A stretch of 12,096 bases of DNA. Source: CAG-791 sp963629395 (GTDB taxonomy: Bacteria; Bacillota; Clostridia; Lachnospirales; Lachnospiraceae). This document shows positions 1 through 6,210 of the stretch, piece after piece. Below the pieces are notes generated by a model. That model had not been told where the DNA came from and did no database searches. It saw only the letters and a program-made list of their open reading frames with translations. Made by a program: the position numbers and the translations under genes. Positions within the stretch are counted from its first letter, which is position 1. Each line of letters opens with the position of its first letter. Location: positions 1 through 12,096 of the forward strand of contig CAVGIV010000071.1 of the NCBI GenBank assembly GCA_963629395.1, in the 5' to 3' direction.

Positions 1-55
1 TCAAAACTCCTCACAAGAGCAAGCTCTTGTCGGAGTTTTGGACCTTTTGACCCTG
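1..55. repeat. 55-bp hairpin repeat, copy 1
   Basis: This 55-base segment is identical, base for base, to 169-223. It contains a near-perfect inverted repeat: 2-10 pairs with 32-40 (9 bp) and 13-20 pairs with 23-30 (8 bp), around a two-base AA tip, with a 2/1-base internal bulge. The right half of an outer stem (GACCC at 49-53) is present, but its left half would lie before base 1, so the element is probably cut by the window edge. No U-tract follows the stem on either strand, so it is not a canonical intrinsic terminator. The function is unknown; it may be a dispersed palindromic element. Confidence 0.85.
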
Positions 56-64
56 GTGATACCC

Positions 65-96
65 GGATTGCTCCGCGCTTTGCGCTCCCGCAATCC
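65..96. repeat. Palindrome between the two hairpin repeats
   Basis: GGATTGC at 65-71 is the exact reverse complement of GCAATCC at 90-96. Inside it, GCGC at 75-78 can pair with GCGC at 82-85 across a TTT loop. The result is a two-tier, GC-rich hairpin. It lies in the gene-free stretch between the two 55-base copies and probably belongs to the same composite intergenic element. No protein signal is seen here. Confidence 0.6.
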
Positions 97-98
97 TC

Positions 99-154
99 AA
101 AACATTCGTAATTCGCTCATTTTTCTGCGAAAAATGGCTACTTACTCATGTTTT
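99..154. repeat. AT-rich nested palindrome
   Basis: AAAACAT at 99-105 is the reverse complement of ATGTTTT at 148-154. In the centre, CATTTTTC at 118-125 pairs perfectly with GAAAAATG at 129-136 over a three-base TGC loop. The flanks between inner and outer stems match only partly. This is an imperfect 56-base inverted repeat sitting directly beside hairpin copy 2. It looks like part of a structured repeat array rather than coding DNA. Confidence 0.55.
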
Positions 155-168
155 GGCGGGTCCCAAGG

Positions 169-223
169 TCAAAACTCCTCACAAGAGCAAGCTCTTGTCG
201 GAGTTTTGGACCTTTTGACCCTG
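169..223. repeat. 55-bp hairpin repeat, copy 2
   Basis: This is the second exact copy of the segment at 1-55. The fold can be extended here: GGGTC 158-162 with GACCC 217-221, AAGGT 165-169 with ACCTT 210-214, 170-178 with 200-208, and 181-188 with 191-198. That is 27 base pairs in a 64-base hairpin with small bulges. It ends 3 bases past the permease stop codon (TGA, 229-227), so it would form in the 3' end of the operon mRNA. It may stabilise or partly terminate the transcript, but no run of U follows the stem. Confidence 0.88.
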
Positions 224-226
224 ATA

Positions 227-994
227 TCACAAGTAGTATAAAAACGAATGATTGCACTTTTTGTAAATCAGCATACCGACACCGAGGTAGAAGGCGGCAT
301 AGAACACGCATAATCCGTGATACGCAAGAGATGGCACAATGCCGTCGATCACCACCAGCCGGATGTATTTAATATACACATAGACCGGATTCAGATACAG
401 GATCTGCTGCAAATGCCTTGGAAGCTGATCCACAGAATAGAATACCGCCGACATATACGTGATCAGCGTCAGGAACACCTCATACAGATACTGAATGTCC
501 CGGAAGAATACGAACAGCGCCGACAGGATTGCTCCGATGCCGATATCCATGATCATCAGGCACAGGATCGGGAATACCATCAGCAGCATCGTCGGCCGGA
601 ACTGGATGTGGTCCAGCACGCAAAACGCCAGATACACCAGGAGCGTCAGCCCGAAGTTCACCAGTGCCGACACGTTCTTCGACAGCAGGAACAGATACTT
701 CGGCACATTAATCTTCGTGAAGATCTTGGCGTTGCTCATCAGAGACTGCATGCCGTTCTTCGTGGATTCCTTGTAATAGGACAGCACGATCGTTCCCGTG
801 AAGAGGTACGTTGTGTAATGCGGAATACTCTTGCTGAAGAAGTTTGAAAAAATAACATCCATCACCAGGAGTGTGAGCAAAGGAGAAAGAATGGACCAGG
901 CCATTCCCAGGATGCTCCTTTTATACTTCTGCTTGAAATCACGTTTGACCAGCTCCTCGAACATGAACTGGTACTTTTTTACTGTCGTTACCAT
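227..994 (-). CDS. ABC-2 type polysaccharide export permease (TagG-like)
   Basis: This 255-residue integral membrane protein matches the ABC-2 permease family that exports teichoic acids, O-antigen and capsule (TagG/Wzm type). A short cytoplasmic N-terminus with the family-typical stretch KRDFKQKYKRSILGMAW (18-34) leads into about six hydrophobic segments, near 33-50, 60-74, 107-128, 137-160, 168-188 and 226-246. FFRDIQYL (163-170) and the NPVYVYIKYIR region (202-212) are also characteristic. The ATG follows the acyltransferase stop by one base, so translation is probably coupled. Its partner ATPase (TagH/Wzt type) is not in the window and should lie beyond base 1, past the hairpin repeats. 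The substrate is inferred to be the polymer made by the upstream genes. Confidence 0.9.
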   Translation of the reverse strand: MVTTVKKYQFMFEELVKRDFKQKYKRSILGMAWSILSPLLTLLVMDVIFSNFFSKSIPHYTTYLFTGTIVLSYYKESTKNGMQSLMSNAKIFTKINVPKYLFLLSKNVSALVNFGLTLLVYLAFCVLDHIQFRPTMLLMVFPILCLMIMDIGIGAILSALFVFFRDIQYLYEVFLTLITYMSAVFYSVDQLPRHLQQILYLNPVYVYIKYIRLVVIDGIVPSLAYHGLCVFYAAFYLGVGMLIYKKCNHSFLYYL

Positions 995-995
995 G

Positions 996-2084
996 TCAGC
1001 TTTTCACCATTATGCGTTTGAAAAAGCGCTTCGCCACTTCCCTGCGGCTTCTCCAGAATCCGGCCAGTGCCATAATCACCAGACTGTTGCCTGCGGACAG
1101 CAGAAGGTACAGGGCCATCCGCGCGCCTCCGCTCCTGCCTGCCAGTGCCGGAATCTCATTGATATGCTGGGCAAAATACAGATGTCCCAGATACAGCGGC
1201 AGACTCCATCGTCCCAGAAAGATTCCAACACTGCCCTTCAGCCGGATCCCCATCCCCGCAAAGGTCGTAAGGACCAGCAGCATCAAAAGAAACATATAAA
1301 AGTAATCATACCTTGAAGGACTCCGAAGCGCCATATACCGAATGCACAGAAAGACGGCCGCTGCCTGAAAAATTCCGGCCGCTGCATTCCCCATGGCGGT
1401 CAGTCCCATGGGGGCCGCCTTCTGCAGACGCCTTACCGCCATACGGATGACAACGCCGGTGCACAGCCCGGCAAAGGTCCGCACGAATCCCTTGTAGAAA
1501 AAGCCCAGCCACACAGCCGGATCCCTCGGATGTCCATAGCCTCTGCACAGAAATCCGTATAGAAACACCGCCAGAAGCGGACACGCCAGGTGCGTCATTA
1601 CATCCTGCCAGCGGCGAAGGAGCGGATACAGGATTGCCATCGAAAGGAGCATGGCCGACAGATACCACATGGCTCCGTCAATACCGTTCTGGAACAGTCC
1701 GCTCATTTTGACCAGTGTAAGCTCCCAGAAATCCTCCAGAAAGGCGGTCCACAGCTGCGGCAGCGTCTTATGCTGTACTGCTCCGACAAAGCCAAAGCCA
1801 ATCAGCCAGGCAATGAGGAATTCCGGATAAAAGCCCTGGAGCTTGTACAGAATAAAGTGCAGCGTCTCCCGTCCCCAAGCGGTATCCCGCTCCGCTTCCT
1901 TTTTCTCTACGGAAACCAGCAGAAGATATCCGGATACAAACAAGAAAAACTCGACGGCCAAAGAGCCGCCGAGAAACCAGCAGTTGTCATCTCCCAGAAT
2001 ATATCTGGAATGATGAAGAACCACAATACCCGCGAATAAAAAGCGCAGATATTCAATTGTCACATTTCGCGAAGAATGCCTCAT
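996..2084 (-). CDS. Acyltransferase family 3 membrane protein (O-acetylation)
   Basis: This predicted 362-residue multi-pass membrane protein resembles the acyltransferase-3 (OafA/WecH) family, which O-acetylates or otherwise acylates surface sugars. Visible family marks are R14 and the His pair H24-H25 in the first membrane segment, GGSLAVEFFLFVSGYLL (39-55) in the second, GAMWYLSAML near 137-146, and GRWSLPLYLGHLYF near 291-304. About ten hydrophobic segments can be counted by eye. I place the start at the ATG of 2084, which shares an ATGA overlap with the preceding stop; a GGAG lies 11 bases upstream. GTG codons at 2090 and 2096 are also in frame. By eye the gene is GC-rich relative to the radical SAM gene. 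The acyl donor and acceptor cannot be read from the sequence. Confidence 0.85.
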   Translation of the reverse strand: MRHSSRNVTIEYLRFLFAGIVVLHHSRYILGDDNCWFLGGSLAVEFFLFVSGYLLLVSVEKKEAERDTAWGRETLHFILYKLQGFYPEFLIAWLIGFGFVGAVQHKTLPQLWTAFLEDFWELTLVKMSGLFQNGIDGAMWYLSAMLLSMAILYPLLRRWQDVMTHLACPLLAVFLYGFLCRGYGHPRDPAVWLGFFYKGFVRTFAGLCTGVVIRMAVRRLQKAAPMGLTAMGNAAAGIFQAAAVFLCIRYMALRSPSRYDYFYMFLLMLLVLTTFAGMGIRLKGSVGIFLGRWSLPLYLGHLYFAQHINEIPALAGRSGGARMALYLLLSAGNSLVIMALAGFWRSRREVAKRFFKRIMVKS

Positions 2085-3565
2085 TTGCACGTCCACTCCA
2101 GCACCTGATCCGCGATGCGCACCGACGCATTCCCGTCATCCATACAGCCCTTGTCCGAAAGGAACTGCGTCACACGCTTCTGGAACAGCTCCTCATCAAA
2201 GCCAAGGATACTCTCCTCGAGCTCATCGGAATCCGTAGAAACCGGATACGGCGTGTCCTCCAGCTTAAAATAGAAGCCTCGCTCGTTGTCGTACTTGGCA
2301 CGGTCCATGGCAAACAGGAATCCGGGCTTGCGCAGCAGCATATAATCGTAAATCCAAGAAGAGTAATCCGTGATGCCGCAGTCCGTGAATGCCAGAAGCG
2401 ACTGCATATCCGGATACTGCGTCACATCAATGACGTCGTCTGACTGTACCGTGTTCTTTTTATCCTCGTTCTTTTTATCATTGTCATGATAGCGAAGGAG
2501 CAGCTTCCAGTCGCCGCCGAAGCGTTTCTCCAGTGCGCGCACCGTCTGCTGCGCATCCAGATCGTAGACGGCAAAATTGTGATCATCCCGAAAGGTCGGC
2601 GCGTACAGCGCAAATTTCGTATCCTCCGCCAGACCGTGCGCCTTGCAGAATGCGTGGCGAAGGTATGCGCGTGAATTCTCCGACTGTGCAAAAAAGATAT
2701 CGTTTCTCGCATGTCCGAGCTTTAAGATCGGCGTTGTCTTCCAGAAGGTCTCCCGGAACACACCGTCCTCAAAGTCTGAGTTGGAGATGATATGGGTTGT
2801 CAGCTTCCCGGTCCTTGCTGCCGCCACCGGCCAGCTGACATTGGTGTTGTAATGTGCCGGATCAAACCGCTTGATGCCAAGAGAGCCGTGCCAGGTCTGT
2901 ACAACAAGCTGGTCCCCTCGCACGGGGAACGGATAAAACTTATCTCCCAGGAGCGAATTGGTAAAGAGCACCCTTGACGCTGCTGCTGCCGCAAAATACT
3001 CATACGTATTGGTCTTGATGAAGTGAACATGCTCCCGCACGAACTGTTCGACCTTCCGGATTTCCCCCGCAGCGCATACCTCATCCCAGGTAAGAGCCGT
3101 CCCCGCATCTGCTGCGGACGCAGTGAGGCTCTCCCTGCCGCCGGATGTCCACTGCTCCAGACGCTTTCCGCAGACCTTCCGTCCCTTTGCCAGCTGCAAC
3201 ACGTTCCCTGTTATCGCATGATCCTTTGCGACAATCTCCGCTGCATCAATCCGGGACGTCACCGGATCCGTCACACTCCACCAGATCTCGACCGGTGCCT
3301 GTCTTCGGATCAGCTCATCGCTGATGTATTTTAAATTACAGCCAACTGTATGCGAAAACGGGAAAAACATCACCTGATTCCCGACCGTTTTCGTATGTCT
3401 CCACAACACGCACCGGCTTGCATACCCGATCTTCCGGTCCAGCCAGATTTTAAACTGCTTCCAGCAGTTCCCGATCCTCTTGAAGAACTTTCCCTCGACC
3501 ATCACCGGTCCGACATAATGAAGCTTTTTGACAATGACTCTTCCAATAACACTCATGAATGACAA
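2081..3565 (-). CDS. CDP-glycerol/CDP-ribitol polyol-phosphotransferase (TagB/TagF family)
   Basis: The C-terminal 300 residues fit the CDP-glycerol:poly(glycerophosphate) glycerophosphotransferase family (Glyphos_transf). QTWHGSLGIKRFD (224-236) carries the expected catalytic-type His226. GHARND (284-289), YAPTFRDD (321-328), LLLRYHDND (355-363) and GITDYSSWIYDYMLLRKPG (397-415) follow in the family order. The enzyme should transfer glycerol-P or ribitol-P from a CDP-polyol to a lipid-linked glycan at the inner membrane face. The next gene upstream encodes a CDP-polyol synthase-type protein, so CDP-ribitol is a likely donor, but the two polyols cannot be told apart here. The N-terminal ~200 residues are less conserved and include a Gly/Ala/Ser-rich stretch at about 141-157. 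The chosen start is a TTG; see the separate ribosome-site entry. Confidence 0.88.
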   Translation of the reverse strand: MSFMSVIGRVIVKKLHYVGPVMVEGKFFKRIGNCWKQFKIWLDRKIGYASRCVLWRHTKTVGNQVMFFPFSHTVGCNLKYISDELIRRQAPVEIWWSVTDPVTSRIDAAEIVAKDHAITGNVLQLAKGRKVCGKRLEQWTSGGRESLTASAADAGTALTWDEVCAAGEIRKVEQFVREHVHFIKTNTYEYFAAAAASRVLFTNSLLGDKFYPFPVRGDQLVVQTWHGSLGIKRFDPAHYNTNVSWPVAAARTGKLTTHIISNSDFEDGVFRETFWKTTPILKLGHARNDIFFAQSENSRAYLRHAFCKAHGLAEDTKFALYAPTFRDDHNFAVYDLDAQQTVRALEKRFGGDWKLLLRYHDNDKKNEDKKNTVQSDDVIDVTQYPDMQSLLAFTDCGITDYSSWIYDYMLLRKPGFLFAMDRAKYDNERGFYFKLEDTPYPVSTDSDELEESILGFDEELFQKRVTQFLSDKGCMDDGNASVRIADQVLEWTCK

Positions 3566-3576
3566 TAATTTCCTTT
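3563..3576 (-). promoter_or_regulatory. Ribosome site selecting a TTG start
   Basis: On the coding strand AAAGGA (3576-3571) lies 5 bases before TTG (3565-3563), a good distance for initiation. The next ATG (3556-3554) is 14 bases from the same site, which is too far. The sequence therefore favours the rare TTG start, giving 494 residues. Using the ATG would remove only three residues. Confidence 0.6.
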
Positions 3577-3587
3577 ACAAAGTTGCC

Positions 3588-3600
3588 ACGGCGCAGCCGT
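3588..3600. other. Small intercistronic hairpin
   Basis: ACGGC at 3588-3592 pairs with GCCGT at 3596-3600 over a three-base loop, in the 42-base gap between the cytidylyltransferase stop and the polyol-phosphotransferase ribosome site. No U-tract follows, so it is not a terminator. It could be chance. Confidence 0.3.
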
Positions 3601-3607
3601 ATCGCAT

Positions 3608-4342
3608 CTACAGTCCAAACGCATTGGAGCTTTCCTTTGCGTCCGAAATCGCCTTGAAGATAAAATAGTCAATGGGCGTCGTGATCTTTATATTCTCCGT
3701 CTTGCCCTCTACTGCGTACAGCTTGTAGCCGTAGTGCCGCATCAGACTGGCTGAATCAATGAAATCCTCGCGGGCCTCCTTGCGCGCCTTCTCATGTGCA
3801 GCCAGAAGGTCATTGACATAAAAGCACTGCGGCGCCTTTGCCACCTGACAGGCAGCGCGGTCCAGAATATTGCCGATTTCTCCGTCCCGAGACTCAGTAA
3901 TAATGGTCTCCGTCGCCGGTGTCACCGTAATGGCAGAGCCATTCGCGTGCACGCATGCAACAGCCTTTGAAATGGTATCCGGATCCACCAGCGGGCGAAC
4001 TCCGTCGTGCACCAGGACCACCGAATTCCCGGGAAACAGCTCATAAATCTTGCACAGCCCGTGATAGATCGACTCCTGACCGGTCTCGCCTCCGGGGACA
4101 ATCGCCTGCACCTTGGTGATGTGAAACTTGTTGCAGAGCCGCCACATCTTCGGGATGTACTCCTGCAGACAGGAGATGACAATCCCGTCAATGTCATCGT
4201 GATTTTCAAATTTCTCAATGGTATGAATAATGATGGGTTTGCCGTTCAGCTCCAGGAACTGCTTGGGCACGCCGTGGGTATTCATCCGCCGCCCGGTCCC
4301 CCCGGCGAAAATAAGTGCTACATTCATCTCTTGTCTGCTCAT
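3608..4342 (-). CDS. ispD/tarI: IspD/TarI-type cytidylyltransferase (probable CDP-ribitol synthase)
   Basis: This 244-residue nucleotidyltransferase couples CTP to a polyol-phosphate or related alcohol phosphate. The CTP-binding loop is FAGGTGRRM (12-20) with Lys27 in PKQF. PGGETGQES (83-91), VHDGVRPLVD (111-120), DSASLM (196-201) and ENIKITTPIDYF (216-227) follow. The family includes IspD (MEP isoprenoid pathway) and TarI (ribitol-5-P cytidylyltransferase). Its place between licD and a TagB/TagF-type gene argues for CDP-ribitol or a similar CDP-polyol. No TarJ-type ribulose-5-P reductase is seen, so the housekeeping IspD role cannot be excluded. The start at 4342 has AAAGGA 9 bases upstream, overlapping the licD stop; the upstream ATG at 4375 lies inside licD and the ATG at 4327 lacks a good ribosome site. 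Confidence 0.86.
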   Translation of the reverse strand: MSRQEMNVALIFAGGTGRRMNTHGVPKQFLELNGKPIIIHTIEKFENHDDIDGIVISCLQEYIPKMWRLCNKFHITKVQAIVPGGETGQESIYHGLCKIYELFPGNSVVLVHDGVRPLVDPDTISKAVACVHANGSAITVTPATETIITESRDGEIGNILDRAACQVAKAPQCFYVNDLLAAHEKARKEAREDFIDSASLMRHYGYKLYAVEGKTENIKITTPIDYFIFKAISDAKESSNAFGL

Positions 4343-4355
4343 ATTCTTTGATCCT

Positions 4356-5270
4356 TTACAGCTGAAACGGCGCAAAAAACACGTGCTTTTCCCGTTTGCT
4401 CTCTGCCGGAATCTCCTTATAATCCCCGTACAGCCTTGTCAGATAGACGTCATAGTCTGCCGGAACAAGGTAGCTGGTCGAATCATACGCCATCGGCTGC
4501 CCCGGCAGAATATCCCTGCGAAGGTACGTCTCCCGAAAAAAATGCCCCCGTCCGGAGGGCATCACAACATACCGACTGTTTGTATTCCTGCAGGCGCGGT
4601 ACATCCTGTCGCAGAATTTCGTCCAGCCGTCCAGACTCGCAAAGGAGCCGCAAAATCCCATTGCAATCTTTATGCGGAATACTTTCTCGTATTTCTTCCG
4701 CATTGCCGGATCCGCAATCGACCCGGCCAGTGCCATCAGCTCCCTGCGGTCTCTCCAGAATTTGGCACAGGACTGTGCCAGCCCCGCAGCCATGCAGCCG
4801 CAGCCGTGGAGCCTTCGCAGCAGCGCATGGTCATATGTATTCTCGATCACGAAGATATCGATGAAGGCGCCGCACTCCTTGTTCTGAAAATCCTCTCGCG
4901 TAACCACAGAGGTCCCCTTCAGAAGAATGCGGGAAAGTGTAAGCCCGTAGCCTTCGGTTTCTGCCGGCGTATGAACCCAATAGCGATCCCCGTACTCCTG
5001 TGCAAATACCTTCACGAAGATGTCGTGATCCCTCCGCGGCATATTCACATCCACATCGTCGTCCCACGGGATGAAGCCGTGATGGCGCACCGCACCAAGG
5101 CACGACCCCCCTCCCAGGAGAAAGGTCAGTCCATGGCGTCTGCAGCATTCTGCCATATCCCGCAGCATTCCGTTCAGCGTATTCTGCAGCGCATGAAGCT
5201 GCGCATCATCCAGCGTAATCGCATTCTCCGCCTGTATGTGCTTAAACGCAGCCACCGTTGACAAGCCCAT
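4356..5270 (-). CDS. licD: LicD family phosphotransferase
   Basis: This 304-residue protein has the LicD-family nucleotidyltransferase-fold signature: LLGGGSCLGAVRHHGFIPWD (51-70) followed by the metal-binding DDDVDV (70-75) and MPRRDHD. The C-terminal YDVYLTRLYGDY (273-284) is also typical. LicD proteins move phosphocholine, or in related eukaryotic proteins (fukutin/FKRP) ribitol-5-P, from a CDP carrier onto sugars. Here the neighbouring cytidylyltransferase makes a CDP-polyol donor plausible, while no choline uptake or choline kinase gene is present. The start at ATG 5270 is favoured by GAGGTG (5283-5278) at 7 bases. It begins one base after the DUF4422 stop (TGAAATG), implying coupled translation. 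An in-frame ATG at 5294 has no ribosome site. Confidence 0.9.
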   Translation of the reverse strand: MGLSTVAAFKHIQAENAITLDDAQLHALQNTLNGMLRDMAECCRRHGLTFLLGGGSCLGAVRHHGFIPWDDDVDVNMPRRDHDIFVKVFAQEYGDRYWVHTPAETEGYGLTLSRILLKGTSVVTREDFQNKECGAFIDIFVIENTYDHALLRRLHGCGCMAAGLAQSCAKFWRDRRELMALAGSIADPAMRKKYEKVFRIKIAMGFCGSFASLDGWTKFCDRMYRACRNTNSRYVVMPSGRGHFFRETYLRRDILPGQPMAYDSTSYLVPADYDVYLTRLYGDYKEIPAESKREKHVFFAPFQL

Positions 5271-5271
5271 T

Positions 5272-6198
5272 TCACTGCACCTCGTATTTCTCATGCAGGA
5301 ACTTGGCCCGCAGGAACTGATTCAGCTTCTTTCCCCAGTTAATCCGTTCGATGTACAGATACGGGAGAACCTTGATGTCATCCCTGGAAAGTCTCCCGCT
5401 CTCCTGCTGATAACGCAGCCATACATTCAGGATCAGCTCTCCGACGCGTCCGCAGTACCTTCCCTGAAAATACGAATAGTTGCTGATATCCACCTGACCC
5501 TCGAGCGCAAAAAGAATATCAAACAGCCACGTGCAGTATTCATCCAGAAGATGCCGCTCCATGATCATCATGTTGAACATGTGGCCGGAGCTCTCTGCCA
5601 TCACCTTGTCAAAGGCCGGAAGATATTCCGGATATCTGGCCTCTATAATCGCTCTTGTCTTATCCAGATGCTCGATATAATGGGAATGCGCGTAGTGCGA
5701 GTACAGCGTTTCGATGACATAATGGCGTCTTGCCGGCACAAAAATCTTGTACTGTCCCAGCATCGGCTCCAGCTCCCGGTAGGTCAGAATCTTATCAAAA
5801 ATATCTCCGCGGATGCCGGAGCTGCTCGTCCGTCCGTTTCCGCGAAAATGGCGCCGGTAATGCACCAGTCCGATATAATCGGTATGGATGTGCTTCCAGG
5901 CCCAGTAAAGCCCGGTCAGCTCACAAAAATACGGGTTTCTTGAGCTGATGTTGCAGCCAATATTATCCTTGATGTATCCAAGATCGGGTTCCAGCCCGTC
6001 TGTATTTTTCTCGATGGCCGCGCCCACATGCATCGGAAGATACATCGGGTCAGAGGGCATCCGGTATTTTTTATGCGTCGTCACAATGATCCGTACCGTG
6101 GGATGCACGCCCCCGGCATGCTTCCCGGAGGCAGGCGGCTTATTCACTTTTACAGAACCTGCTGCCGCACCTGCGGCGCTCTCCTGCAGTTTCGTCAT
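5272..6198 (-). CDS. DUF4422 glycosyltransferase
   Basis: This 308-residue protein fits the DUF4422 family, a group of putative glycosyltransferases common in capsule and O-antigen loci. The domain begins at about residue 35 with VRIIVTTHKKYRMP. It continues with LGYIKDNIGCNISSRNPYFC (73-92), the Trp-containing ELTGLYWAWKH (93-103) and GLVHYRRHFRGNG (110-122), all typical of the family. The conserved core runs to about residue 260. No signal peptide or membrane segment is seen, so it should act in the cytoplasm or at the membrane face on a lipid-linked acceptor. The donor sugar cannot be read, but GDP-fucose made by the upstream genes is a candidate. The ATG has AGAGG at 8 bases, 12 bases after the radical SAM stop. 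The first ~33 residues are a low-complexity Ala/Gly/Lys/Pro extension. Confidence 0.87.
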   Translation of the reverse strand: MTKLQESAAGAAAGSVKVNKPPASGKHAGGVHPTVRIIVTTHKKYRMPSDPMYLPMHVGAAIEKNTDGLEPDLGYIKDNIGCNISSRNPYFCELTGLYWAWKHIHTDYIGLVHYRRHFRGNGRTSSSGIRGDIFDKILTYRELEPMLGQYKIFVPARRHYVIETLYSHYAHSHYIEHLDKTRAIIEARYPEYLPAFDKVMAESSGHMFNMMIMERHLLDEYCTWLFDILFALEGQVDISNYSYFQGRYCGRVGELILNVWLRYQQESGRLSRDDIKVLPYLYIERINWGKKLNQFLRAKFLHEKYEVQ

Positions 6199-6210
6199 TC
6201 CGCCATCCTC

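Noticed and set aside
158..221. Intrinsic terminator for the operon
   Set aside because: The stem is long and strong, but neither strand has a U-tract after it, so I report it as a structured repeat and not as a terminator.
1..223. CRISPR array suggested by two identical palindromic repeats
   Set aside because: There are only two copies, the 113-base interval is far too long for a spacer and is itself palindromic, and no cas gene is present.
38..372. Short plus-strand frames across the left-end repeats
   Set aside because: They run through palindromic repeats and into the permease antisense strand, have no ribosome site and no recognisable product.
4230..5261. Long open frame of 343 codons on the plus strand
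   Set aside because: It lies opposite licD and the cytidylyltransferase, both of which have clear family motifs and ribosome sites. The translation has no recognisable domain; long antisense frames are common in GC-rich third positions.
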